A stretch of 64,000 nt of DNA from positions 34,977,609-35,041,608 of the forward strand of contig CM075760.1 in NCBI GenBank assembly GCA_037974335.1, in the 5' to 3' direction. The position numbers and the translations under genes are program-made. Shown piece after piece: positions 10,128 through 20,764 of the stretch. This DNA is from Prionace glauca (taxonomy: Eukaryota; Chordata; Chondrichthyes; Carcharhiniformes; Carcharhinidae). The notes under the pieces were generated by a model, which was not told the DNA's origin, did no database searches, and saw only the letters and a list, made by a program, of their open reading frames with translations. The number at the start of each line of letters is the position of its first letter. Within the stretch, counting starts at the first letter, position 1.

Positions 10128-10407
10128 TCTCACTGCACTGTATCCACCGCAGCATCACACAGGTCGACCGTGTTAACAGTGAGACCGGTGGATCCTTTCT
10201 CACTGTCCACAGATACTTTAAATCTTCCCTCAGTTGTTTCATCTCTGAATGTGGAAACGAGATACTCTGGAGATTGATCAGTGAATTGTCGGTACCAAAA
10301 TACAAACTCATTCCCAGTAACAGTAATATTGTGATGGAGAGAGATGGTCTGTCCTTGATTTACCCGATACATCGATATCTGAAGTGTCTTCGAGTGACAA
10401 GAAACAG
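10089..10407 (-). pseudogene. TCR V pseudogene, inverted
   Basis: The V exon at 10128-10407 (minus) follows a tgttttcacag acceptor. It reads VSCHSKTLQISMYRVNQGQ, then FVFWYRQFTDQSPEYL and GRFKVSVDSEKGSTGLTVNT. Both conserved cysteines are lost. The first site reads LHHNIT, with histidine in place of cysteine. At the 3' end, LCDAAVDTVQ shows a small indel that shifts the frame before the RSS, where the usual A-V-Y-Y-C should be. A GTAAGA donor lies near 10460, but no clean ATG leader precedes it. The gene cannot encode a normal V domain. Confidence 0.83.
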
Positions 10408-10830
10408 CTGTGAAAACAAGAACAAAATTAATATAAAGATACATCCAGGGATAATTAAATAATGTTCTTACGCATACTGGCAAAAGGAAGTTAACGATCA
10501 GTCTATCCACCTGTCTGTCTGCATCTGACTCTGAACATCTCTACCTCTTATCAATCTGTCTATTTACCTATCTTTTTCTAGAATATTTATTTAGATAATT
10601 GACAGACAGATTTTTCTGCCTGCCTCTTTAATTTGCTTTTGGAACAACGAAACAGTTTTAAAAAAAAAACTTAATATGCTTCGATAATCTGCATCTTTAA
10701 TGACAACTTTAGGATGTTAGAACGCTATCTAGATAGAACATTAAATGTGGGAAAGTAACATTCAAGAACATCAACGGCATTTCTGATTTGCAGAAAACTT
10801 AAAAGTGCAGCGGAGACACAGCAGTGAACA

Positions 10831-10869
10831 GGATATTGTACAGGGGGATCCGCTCTTTGTCTCACTGTG
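10831..10869 (-). promoter_or_regulatory. 23-RSS (CACAGTG / ACAATATCC)
   Basis: On the minus strand: consensus heptamer 10869-10863, 23-bp spacer, nonamer 10839-10831 with two departures from ACAAAAACC. Confidence 0.88.
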
Positions 10870-11298
10870 TCTGCTTCGCACAGAGATACATTCCGGAGAA
10901 CAGAACCGTCGTCTCATCTATAGAAATGGTGTTGGAATTCTTTACTCGGTCAAAGGACAGTGTGTAACTTCCTTTGGTCGAATTCCCCTGGTAAATGGAG
11001 GCGATAAATGCGGGAGGTCCTCTCAGTGTTTGTCTGTACCAGGCTATTGCATCGCCTGTAGCAACAGAGAGCTGACACTTGAGTTCAACCCGCTCCCCTT
11101 CCCGAGACACGACCTCCTCAGGATGGGAGCTCTGATCCTCACACTGAACGGCTGTGAACAGAAGAAAATCACTCATAAACTATACGTTACGAAGAGAACG
11201 TTAAAAATAATCAGTCTGAGTAAATCAATAAACTCACACAATATCAGCAGCATCAGTGCTCCAACTGGAAATAACTCTTTGCGGGGGTTTCTCTTCAT
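10870..11298 (-). CDS. TCR V segment with split leader, intact, inverted (probable TRAV/TRDV)
   Basis: The leader exon at 11238-11298 (MKRNPRKELF...LMLLIL plus one base) ends at a GTGAGT donor. The V exon at 10870-11151 follows tttcttctgttcacag. The junction gives S-V-Q-C-E-D-Q-S-S. Landmarks are the first cysteine in VELKCQLS, AIAWYRQTLRGPP, an NST sequon, and the second cysteine in SGMYLCAKQ; the usual acidic residue before it is replaced (VLFSGMY). A 23-RSS follows. It is the right-arm partner of the disrupted V at 5891-6405, with homology extending through about 250 bp upstream of the leader. The intron is 86 bp. Confidence 0.87.
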
Positions 11299-12344
11299 GA
11301 TTGATGTAGATACTCAAGAACATCAATCAGGATCTACTTTCTAAACTGGGACTTGCTGCCGAGGCCCAGACTCTGAATGTTGGGGAGGGAGAGGAGGGGC
11401 GAGAGCTTCACATCCCCCCATTCAATGTGAGACCGAAGGGCCACACTGTCACCGATTGGATAATTATGGGATATCGGTATCTGACGTTTCTCACGGTGCC
11501 ACTCAGCAATTGGCTGTTTCTCAACTTAGAAACCACTTGAACCGTCACTGCTTCCGAGCATCTCCTTCCTCACTGCAGCAACAAAGTAAATTGTTTTGCA
11601 AGAATTGTGCTCTGGCGTCTTTCTAATTGAAAAGAGCCGTGCATAATCTTGAAATTGTAAACTGTTATAGAACTAACAGACCTCTCGGCCCATTGCTCAC
11701 GTACTATCTCGGTTGATGGATTATCCACTTATTCTTTATCGGCACTTTCATTGAATGTATCATATATTCTTAAAATTTCCATTTGCTGGTCAAATATTTA
11801 TCCACTTGTTTCTGAAAATTACTTATAGATTGTCCCCATTACAGTTTGGCATGAGCCATTGCATCCTCTAAGAGTCGACTGCTCAAACCGCAGTCTGTTA
11901 ATCGCTCCCTCCACTGCATAAAGATCAGGAGAAATGCCGCCATCCAGTCTCGCATTGAGGGGCGAGCCGATTGTCTCTGCTCCTTTTCAACCTTTTCCAA
12001 ACCTGCCTTGATTGGATACAAGCCTGCAATCACTTCTGAACAGAATTGCTGCTCCACAGAAAATACCCCCATTTGCTCAATTCTCCGCTGAGTATAATGC
12101 TCTCTCATTCCCTCACCATCTTTCCCAGTCTCTCTTAAACACTATCACTGAGGTTAACGCTAAAGGTTTGAAGAGTCACTGAACGAACCATGTGTGTTTG
12201 AACTATGTTGTCGACAATGATGTGTGCAGGCTTACATGTACCGCCTTGTGTTCTGAAACCTGCTACTTGCAAATAAACCTCGGAGTCTGTATCTGTTTAA
12301 TACCATCTGTAGCTTGTTCTCCATGTTTTTTTTGTTTTAATGTT

Positions 12345-12420
12345 TATTTATCGGTGTTACAAGGAGGATTACATTAACACTGCAATGAAGTTTATTTGAA
12401 AATGCTTTAGGCGGGATCAT
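12345..12420 (-). mobile_element. SINE tail fragment
   Basis: The phrase acattaacactgcaatgaag is the reverse complement of the 3' tail of the elasmobranch-type SINEs seen at 33000, 39545 and 48960. Confidence 0.55.
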
Positions 12421-12481
12421 GAGCAAAGCCCAAATTTATCAATAGAGCGATTTCCAATGGTTGCTCTTTCGGTGACACATA

Positions 12482-13490
12482 GAAGATAGAACATAGAACA
12501 TTACAGCACAAACAGGCCCTTCGGCCCTCGAGTTGCGCCGATCACATCAACCCCACCAATCTATAGACCTATCTATAACCCCCAATCCCATTAAACCCCA
12601 TATACTTATCCAGAAGTCTTTTAAAAGACCCCAGCGAGTTCGCCTCCACCACCGATGACGGCAGCCGATTCCATTCACTCACCACCCTCTGAGTGAAAAA
12701 CTTACCCCTAACATCACCTCTGTACTTCCCTCCCCGCACCTTAAATCTGTGTCCTCTCGTAGCGACCATTTCAACCCGGGGAAATAGCCTCTGAGAGTCC
12801 ACCCTATCTATTCCTCTCAACATTTTATAAACTTCTATCAGGTCGCCTCTCAACCTTCGCCTCTCTAGGGAAAAGAGTCCCAGCTCCCTCAACCTATCTT
12901 CATAAGGCAAGCCTCCCAGTCCAGGCAACATCCTTGTAAATCTCCTCTGCACCCTTTCAATAGCTTCTACGCCTTTCCTATAGTGAGGCGACCAGAACTA
13001 CGCACAGTACTCCAAATGAGGCCTGACAAGGGTCCTGTAAAGTTGCAGCATTACCTCCCGACTCCTAAACTCAATCCCTCGATTAATGAAGGCCAGTACA
13101 CCATACGCCTTCTTGACCACCTCCTCCACCTGCGAGGCCGATTTAAGAGTCCTGTGGACCCGGACCCCGAGATCCTTCTGCTCTTCAACGCTACTAAGAC
13201 TCCTGCCCTTGGTAGTGTACTCGTTCATCCCGTTGGTTCTGCCGAAATGGACGACTACACATTTATCCGCGTTGAAGTCCATCTGCCACTTCTCCGCCCA
13301 TTCCTGCATCCTATCTATGTCCTGATGCAACTTTTGACATCCTTCCAGACCATCCACAACACCACCGACCTTCGTGTCATCAGCGAACTTGCTAACCCAT
13401 CCCTCCACTTCCTCATCCAGGTCATTTATGAAAATGACAAACAACAAGGGTCCCAGAACAGATCCCTGGGGCACCCCACTGGTGACTGAC
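12482..13490 (-). mobile_element. 5'-truncated CR1-like LINE (reverse transcriptase C-terminal part)
   Basis: Minus-strand frames at 12998-13492 and 12569-12952 give SGVPQGSVLGPLLFVIFIND and FADDTKVGG (the catalytic ADD of reverse transcriptase), then [10 protein letters not shown] and the C-terminal FTRMLPGL...LGLFSLERRRLRGDL. The 3' end at 12482 carries the tagaacatagaacattacag signature. The 5' end stops sharply in the RT domain, as expected for truncated target-primed insertion. One frame change separates the two reading blocks. It inserted into the right arm after the duplication, since the left arm lacks it. Confidence 0.88.
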
Positions 13491-13902
13491 ACGTTTCAGA
13501 AAATTGAACTATTTAAATAACAAGTAAATATTAGTAATGTTAAACAAAAATCCCAATCTACTTTGTTAAAGTTTCTCTTTATTTATCTGACCTTTAATCT
13601 GTCACGCTAAGTGCTTTCTTTTTCAATGTCTTCCACTTCTTTTTCAATAATTTCCTCATTTTCTGTCCACTTCTCTAGGAAGATTCAACTTTTCTAATTC
13701 CAATTGCTGCTCACTCATTCCGGTTTCCGTGTCCCTTCTCCCTTCTCCATCTCTGTTTTCATCTACCTTCATTTCTGACGGAATGTTAATCAGTAGATTC
13801 TATATTTTATTTTGCGTTGCGTTCATTTCGTTTGTTAATGGGCTTTTTATTATAATTCCACCACTCTACCGATACTCCAGGATGTCTCTCGCAGTCGGTG
13901 CA

Positions 13903-13941
13903 GGTTTTTGTATGGGACCTCCCTATGTTTGTCTCATTGTG
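13903..13941 (-). promoter_or_regulatory. 23-RSS with variant heptamer (CACAATG / ACAAAAACC)
   Basis: On the minus strand: heptamer 13941-13935, spacer 23 bp, nonamer 13911-13903 identical to consensus and to the partner at 3877. The single heptamer change is at position 5. Confidence 0.9.
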
Positions 13942-14274
13942 CCTCACGGCACAGAGATAGGTGGCGGTGTCTGTAACTCCGGCGTCTCTCACAGTCAGGG
14001 CACTGAATTTGTTGCCTCCGCCGATTGAGGCAGTGATCCTCTGGCTTTCATCGGATTCTCTTGTGGCCATCATCAGATACAGCGGTGGCTGATTCGGGGA
14101 CTGTCTGTACCAATGCAAGCTGTAAAAAGCAGTGGCCGTGGTACAGTTCATGGATACGGTTCCCCCTTCATTCACAACCATCCGCCGAGGGAGCTGCGTC
14201 ACCTCATCTGCTCCAGTCACCCCAGTGCAGGTCAGAGTGAAAAACAGCAAAGAGAATCTGTAAATTCGGAGCAT
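13942..14274 (-). CDS. TCR V segment with single-exon leader, inverted (partner of 3514)
   Basis: From the ATG at 14274 the leader MLRIYRFSLLFFTLTCTGVT runs without an intron into ADEVTQLPRR. Landmarks are the first cysteine in SMNCTTA, LHWYRQSPNQPP, and the second cysteine in DTATYLCAVR. The length is 111 codons, the same as the plus-strand partner. In-frame methionines lie upstream (to 14307), but the shared start of the two copies favours 14274. It lies head-to-head with the V pseudogene at 14766. The RSS has a perfect nonamer but a variant heptamer, so it may rearrange less often than its partner. Confidence 0.87.
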
Positions 14275-14765
14275 TTTACAGATCATATGAAACTTCTGTT
14301 CACACAATTGTCCAGTGAGTTCAGTGTAGAATTAGAATATGGATCTAATCACAAGAATTAATAAGGATTCACAAACGCGCTCCAATTACAACTGAGGCGT
14401 CCCTCTGTCGACCTGATGAAAGAAGCTGAGACTCGCTCACGGATGTCGATTCTACTGCAATCTGACATAGAGAACTGAAGCCGGAATAAATAAACCCCAT
14501 CAGTAACCCCATGTTTCCGGTTGCAAATCTCGTCCCACGTGTCTACCTAGGAAACTATTTCGTCCGATCAGAACATTGACTGAACCCAGCTCAGGGTGAA
14601 TCCATTCACTGGCAGGCAGCTCACCAACTACTAACCCCACAGAACCACCCCGGACACAGGGAAATGCAGTGAGAACCTCCCGAGACACGGCAGGCAGCAA
14701 AATATACAGGATGAAGTTTGGAAATTTTGTCTTCAAATATCCAACTCCCCCTTATGCAAAGTGAC

Positions 14766-15233
14766 AATGCGGCATTTGGGTTGTTTGGGGACTATTCCTA
14801 ACGGGGAACTGTGAATCAAACACATTTCATATTGACTTTCATTATATAAACATGGTTTAAAACTGAACTAAATATTCAGTCTGTCTGATCTATTTCCGTT
14901 GGGACACTTTTTTTTCCAGGCCTGAGCCATGGCGATTCTATCACTCAGTCGCTATCCTCAGAATTAGAGGCGGAAGGAGAAACAGTGACTTTATTTGTAC
15001 TTATAATGTAACAATAAGCAAGTACAATTTATACTGGTATCGGCAACATCCAGATACAAAGCCTCTGTTTATATTGAAGAAAAACTCGATATTTGGTAAA
15101 GGTATATCCGTTTCTTTGGAGAGTTTCAGGTACCGAGTAAATTCATCAATTTGACGGGTATGTAACTGATTGACGCTGTGCTATCGCTGGGACTCACAGT
15201 GATGGAAAGGAATCTGACTGTTGTACAAAGACA
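14766..15233 (+). pseudogene. TCR V pseudogene (mirror of the V at 2514-3014)
   Basis: The V exon at 14920-15194 follows a long T tract and cag acceptor. It reads LSHGDSITQSLSSELEAEGE, then in a shifted frame CTYNVTISKYNLYWYRQHPD and PLFILKKNSIF. A one-base loss in FR1 before the first cysteine, and loss of a recognisable second-cysteine motif before the RSS, show it is dead. The leader relic near 14766 (MRHLGCLGTIP) has no usable GT donor. The RSS is better preserved than that of the left copy. Confidence 0.82.
15195..15233 (+). promoter_or_regulatory. 23-RSS of the V pseudogene (CACAGTG / ACAAAGACA)
   Basis: Consensus heptamer 15195-15201, 23-bp spacer, nonamer 15225-15233 with two changes. 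Confidence 0.82.
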
Positions 15234-15619
15234 GCATTTAAATATAGTTGAACCCTGTTTGCTGCGGGTTGCACAACATCGCGGGCAGATGCAACAGCAA
15301 TGTAACTGTCAGCAACACACAAGAGGTCTCATTAACCTGGAATCAACACAAGTTTCCTGGTACGTCAGCCATTATGTCTCTATGAGTCTGTGAGATCTCT
15401 CAGTAGTGAGCTGGCTGATATTGAAAGAGAACAACTCGAGCTGGGCTGCTTTCAGCATCTCGATAGGGAAACGGGTGCACTTTTCCAGATGGGGTTGCAG
15501 GAATGAAGCTCTTCTCTGTAAATTAGCACTGCAAATTCTGGGTTACTCATAGCAACACAAACGTTCCAGCATTAAGGAAACATTCTGAAGTTTATTGGGG
15601 GAATTCTATTCTCAATATA

Positions 15620-15960
15620 TATTTTAAAGGTAGTAAGAAGTCTCTCAACACCAGTGGAGAGACCATGCAGACGCTGCGACAACGAATGAACACCACTCGA
15701 CAATCACCAGGCAGGAGTGTTCCCTTCCTGTTCGTGAACACTTTAGCAGTCACGGGCATTCAGCCCCTGATTTCTGGTAAGCGTTCTCCATGGTGGCCTC
15801 CAAGACATACGACAACATAGAATCGCTGAGCAGAAACTGACAGCCAAATTCCGCACACATGAGGACTCAACCGGGATCTTGGTCCATGTCATACTATCTG
15901 TAACTCCCACGACTTGCCTGGGCTTGCAAAATCTCACTAACTATCCTGGCGGGAGACAGT
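15620..15960 (+). mobile_element. Penelope-like element, endonuclease-region fragment
   Basis: The stretch from catgcagacgctgcgacaac to gcctgggcttgcaaaatctc matches, in reverse complement, the 3' coding part and tail of the longer copy at 40380-40660. It is a broken old copy inside the V cluster. It is absent from the mirrored position on the left arm, so it is younger than the duplication. Confidence 0.75.
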
Positions 15961-16506
15961 ACACACCTCTTTAACTTGTGTTTGGCCCTCTCTCCATTCC
16001 CACGGCCTGTACCTTTAAGACTTGATTACATGTGAAGATCGCATTCCAACCATTATCTTGTAAATTGAGTTTGTGTCTGTATATGACCTGTTTCTTCACA
16101 TCATATTTTAAAGGTCACAGTCACTTCCGTGTGAAATTTTCATGTTGTGTATACACTTTCTCTGAAGCAGCTGAACTCTCGGATCAAATAAACCCAGAGA
16201 ACAGGCCGTGGTAAAAAGACTTCAGCACCTGATGGGGATTGAGTTGCTGAATACTTGACAGGCACGGAAACTGGATCAAAAGACAATTGCTAAACAAAAG
16301 AGATCAGAGAAATATAAGAAGACCAGCTAGCTCAACTGCGTTGAAATTAAGTAATATAATTCGTCAAATGTTCCTTTCCTCTTGTTGAGGTTGTGTTCTG
16401 CACTGATGTTTTAGGAAGGCACATGTGATTCTCTCAGTGTAAGGTGAATCTGTTCATCGGTGTGAGAGCTCCCTCTGGTGGCACATTACTGGAACTCCCA
16501 GTCTGG

Positions 16507-16570
16507 GGTTTTGTTCGATCGACAGCAGTGGTCCAGAAATACACAGCGTTGCCAGAGAGAAGAGCCCCGG
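16507..16570 (-). pseudogene. TCR V relic (mirror of 1622-1706)
   Basis: The reverse complement reads L-S-G-N-A-V-Y-F-W where the partner reads S-D-S-A-V-Y-F-C, so the second cysteine codon became tryptophan. A nonamer-like aacaaaacc remains at 16515-16507, but the spacer is shortened and no proper heptamer is left. Confidence 0.65.
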
Positions 16571-17344
16571 ATTATTTAAAAGAGCAGTTTTGTTTCCTTT
16601 GTGCAAACAGTAGAAAGTCTGGCAAATCTTGAGATAAGTATCCGCACTGCATTCTTATTGAGTACAAAGACCTGGATGTACCAGAACAGAATTGGTTCGC
16701 GGCATGTTGTTGACTAACCACAGTCCGGTATTGTGCTCTGTCCTTCCTGAATTGTTAATTCAGAAGGAGCCTGGACAACGAATCATAACTATTGGTTCTT
16801 GTAACACAAGTACAGACTGTTCCAAAAGTCAGAAATTAAACACAACTCCTAAATAACACACTGACTGTACAGAGACTCAACACACAGCAAGAACATTATT
16901 ATCAGTGAGGGATAAGGGGAATACATGGTAATTCTTTCGAGTTCGACAGAAAGTACAAGTTATTCTCGATGTGTTGATTCTTCCAATCTAATATACAGTG
17001 TATCCCAGGTCAGAAACTGGCTTCATTTACTCAGAAACTGAGATCGTTTTTCAGGGATATGCCTGGAAGTTCTGTTAATACCGATCGAAGTGGCTCACCA
17101 ATAAATGAGAGAAATAATTATTTAGTCTCACTGTTCCTCTTTCTCTTTCTGACATCTTCAGGGTTCTGTCTTCTTTCTTCTGGTCTCTGTCTCTATCGTC
17201 CTGCCGTTCTTTTCGAAGTGCCATGAAAATGCAGAGTTTAAAAAATCTAACTTGTCTGAGAATGTCATTTCAAAAATTCCCCTTAAAAATATTCTGTTAA
17301 TAGTAAAATCTCTCAATGCTTCACTGATTAAAAACTCCAACATT

Positions 17345-18180
17345 ACTGTTCCGCATCATAAACATCTGCTTCATTATTATATCTTTCTTTTACAGATCAA
17401 GTGATGGGTTGAATTTTGGACGCTGCAGATTTCCTTCAGCTGATTTGTATGGCTCATATATAATATTTCCTCATGGTGGCTCTATCAGTAAATTTCTCTC
17501 AATTTATCGTTCTGAATCTGTAACTGAAGCAACATTAGATGTTATTTCAGTTTTCAGTGTGAAATGTAGGAGGCATTTTTTGTTATAATGTAATTATGGT
17601 GAATAGTTTCCCCATAGTTTCAATATCATGTATAAATAAGAAACGTTTCTCATTCCTCATTCTTAATTACTCTTTCTTTAAGATCCTGTTTTCAGTTTCT
17701 GATGTATGTAACAGATGTACAATTATTGACGGATTCCATGTGTATGTGTTCTGTTCTCAATGTGAAGTTCAATCGTTATATTCACTTTTCTAACTTTAAA
17801 AAATAATGTCGCAATAAAATATTCTCTGATTTTTTAAAGTAAATACTGAATGAAAATTTAACCATCTCTGGTTTGGCTTAATTCCGTATTCCAATTCTCA
17901 CCAACTCCGCTCCATTTTCCCTATTATACGGTTTCCCCCTTTCCCAGACAGGCATGTCCTCCCAGTCATGTGTGGGATGCGGTTGAACTCAAGGGCGTTC
18001 AATGGAAGAGTCACTCCGCCACCCAGTGGCCACTCTGTGTAATGACACCTTCATCTCCGCCTTTTTTATGATGGAACCCAGGGACTGAATGAGTGAAGAA
18101 TGAGGAGAACCTCGGCGATTTCACTCATAAACCGGTCTGTTGCTGACCGAGTTTCAGCTAATTCTAAAAAGCAAAGGCTC
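17345..18180. other. Unannotated AT-rich flank
   Basis: Homology to the left arm ends near 17340. No V segment, exon or repeat family is recognised in this stretch. Confidence 0.4.
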
Positions 18181-18890
18181 TGCTTCATCAGAGGCCGATG
18201 CAGGGTAGTGTGTGGCAGAAGATAGTTTCTTTTACACTGCCCCTTATAAACACTATCAGAGTCGCTGCAGCATGGATTAACAGGGTGAACCTCTCTATAT
18301 TTCGTCCGATGAAATACTTACAAGGCAGGCATGCCACAACTAGATAGAGAACGTATACAGAGCAGAGGCGCAAATCATGAGGTGAAACCAAGAGACTGGG
18401 GTGTATTTCACATAAGCACATTCTAGATTATAAATTTTCAAATTATGACGAGTGTTGTGGGATAATTTGAGATGACCAATACTGTCTTTAACTACAGACA
18501 AAACGCACGAGGCAGATGTCTCTGTGTAAGGACGAAACATTTATTTAAAACAAAAACACAAAAAGCAGCTGCTTGGAGATGACCAAAAGGGTTATGTGGC
18601 TCTGGAGCAGAGCGGCAGAACCTTTGGTACATGTTCGATGCATCGAACATGTACCACCAATAACAGGTCAATTATAGATTTTCGTACCGATCATTTCGGC
18701 CTCATATTAGTTTAAACATCAATTACGTTCAGTTAACATATATCAATAATAATTCCTGACAAGTTGTTCAGCCAATCGCATTTTACAACATAGCATAATG
18801 ATATCTCATTCGTCTACCTAAACCGGAGGCTGACTCATCTGTAATCAGTATCTGGGGGAATCAGGAAGGTAGAGTGATAAAGTCACAAAG
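18180..18890. other. Unrecognised segment containing a 32-bp perfect palindrome
   Basis: The only clear structure is the palindrome at 18625-18656. The segment has no coding frame of note. It may be part of a mobile element, but I found no matching terminal repeats. Confidence 0.35.
18625..18656. repeat. Perfect 32-bp palindrome
   Basis: The left half, 18625-18640, reads tggtacatgttcgatg, and the right half, 18641-18656, is its exact reverse complement with no loop. Symmetry ends at 18624/18657. Confidence 0.95.
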
Positions 18891-18892
18891 GT

Positions 18893-19560
18893 TTACAGCA
18901 TGGAAGCAGGTCTTTCGGCCCAACATGTCCATGCCACCCCTTTTTAACTTGTAAGCTACTCCCAATTGCCCGCATTTGGCCCACATTCCTCGATAGTCAT
19001 CTTACTCGTGTAACTGTCTAAGCGCTTTTTAAAAGACAAAATCATACCTGCCTCTACTACTACCTCTGGCAGCTTGTTCCAAAAACTCACGACCCTTTGT
19101 GTGAAAAAAAAGTCCATCTGGACCCATTTATATCACTCCTCTCTCACTTTAAACCTATGCCCTCTAGTAGTAGACTCTCCTACAGTTGGGAAAAGATATT
19201 GACTATCTAGCTGATCTATACCTCACATTATTTTATAGACCTCGATAAGATAACCCCTCAGCCTCTTATCTCCAGAAAGAAAAAGCCCAGTCTATCCCAC
19301 CACTCCTTATAACTCAAACCATCAAGTCCCGGGAGCATCCTAATAAATCTTTTCTGCACTCTTTCTAGTTTAATAATATCCGTTCTACAATAGGGTGACC
19401 AGAACTATACACAGTATGTCAGTGTCTTGTACAACTCCTGTATTCAGTGTTCTGACCAATGAAACTAAGCATGTCGGATGCCTTCTTCACCATCATGTCC
19501 ATCTGTGACTCCGCTTTCAATGAGCTCTGACCATGTACCCCTAAATCTCGATGTTCTGTA
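18893..19560 (-). mobile_element. 5'-truncated CR1-like LINE fragment
   Basis: The start resembles the 3' end of this subfamily (ggtttacagcatggaagcag, then tcggcccaacatgtccatgc), also seen at 61655 and, on the other strand, at about 48600-48660. The reverse-complement sequence reads as RT C-terminal region with several stops. Old copy. Confidence 0.75.
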
Positions 19561-19614
19561 ACTTTCCTAAACACCCTACCACCTTGCTGCTCTCGTGATT
19601 CGTGTTCGGCCCTT

Positions 19615-19780
19615 GCAGGTTCCCAGGCTGGTTTCTTTACGCAGAGAGTTGTAGGGGTCTGGAACGCGCTACCGAGTAGGGTGGTGGAGGCAGGAACATT
19701 GGACTCGTTTAAGATGCAGTTAGATAGGCACATGAGTGAAACGAGAATGGAGGGATATGGTAGGGGATATTAAATAGGGT
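19615..19780 (+). mobile_element. CR1-like LINE 3' end, plus strand
   Basis: The sequence gctggtttctttacgcagag through gatatggtaggggatatta is the family 3' coding end (FFTQRV-like) and short 3'UTR. It abuts the minus-strand fragment just upstream. Confidence 0.6.
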
Positions 19781-19964
19781 TAAACCTCGGGAGACACCGG
19801 AAAGGCAGGCTGTAAGATTAATATTTTTGACTTTATTCCACAGGTGGAGGTCCACCTCGTGTCAAACGAGGGGCATTCACACGGCGGGTCGTGCCTGGGC
19901 TGCTCTTGGAAGTTCCGGGAGTGGCCTAGGACTTCGTGTCGGTTTGTGTGCTTGATCCTGGACC

Positions 19965-20300
19965 GGTAGATGGGCGCCGCAACAGCTCGGTGACTAGCAC
20001 TGCTGGCTGTGCAGGCACATGGATTTGGGCCTGTGTCTGTGGGAGTTTGTGCATTCTCCCTGTGGATGCGTGGGTTTCCTCCGGGCGCTCCGGTTTCCTC
20101 CCACACCCCAAAAATGTGCTCTCAGGCTAATCGGTTTTTACCAAATTGACACTATTTCTTCCCTGAATCTGACTGAGTAGGGTTCCATTCATAGATATGC
20201 AGGGTAGAATAGGTGTAGGGTGATGCGGCGGCGCGGGCTCGTTGAGCCGAAGGGCCTGTTTCCCGTGCTGGATTGTTCTTTGTTTTTTGTTCTCTTTGTT
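19965..20300 (+). mobile_element. tRNA-derived SINE, elasmobranch type
   Basis: It matches the SINE at 55378 in order: ggtgactagcactgctgg, then cctccgggcgctccggtttc, ending in gagccgaagggcctgtttcc. It is degraded, with small internal insertions. Confidence 0.7.
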
Positions 20301-20764
20301 CTTTGATTTGATACGTTAAAAATTAATGTTTTTGATAAGCAATCCTGAATTACTTCCTGATCGAAAGCATCTCTGTCAGCATCAGTGGAGTGATATTTGT
20401 AGGGTTGCTTCTGAACTGGAAATGTCACATGGGCAACAGGCTGAGAACAAACACAGATAGTGAAAGGCAGTGATAGGATGCAGACAGTTATTCGAGAAAT
20501 TTAACCTGAGTACCTGAAGCTATGAGGCATCATAAGGGCCATTCTATTACATTCAATCTTGCTACATCTTATTGCATTCAAAAGAACAGTGTTAGTATCA
20601 ATCTGTGATAAACCATTTTGTGGTAAATCTGAACAACATTAACTTACCACCGTCAATGGACTGCGGGTTCCAGCCCCACGTTGGGTGCTATTATTTTTAC
20701 ACTTTGCTGCTTTTCTGGGAGAACTCTAGTTCTCCATTCTTCGGTAGTGTCGCCATTACAGTAA

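Larger units (their letters stand above)
10990..17340 (-). repeat. Right arm of the large inverted duplication
   Basis: Reverse complement counterpart of 640-6400 with the same gene order mirrored. It holds three later insertions: a CR1-like LINE at 12480-13490, a Penelope-like fragment at 15620-15960 and a short SINE tail near 12345-12420. Protein identity of the paired single-exon V genes is about three quarters by eye count. Confidence 0.85.

Noticed and set aside
12192-12377. Possible V leader or small gene
   Set aside because: No donor, RSS or domain; the end overlaps a SINE tail.
1-18000. J, D or constant-region segments of a TCR locus
   Set aside because: I searched by eye for 12-RSS with FGxG-like J sequences and for Ig C1 exons and saw none; the window appears to hold only V genes.
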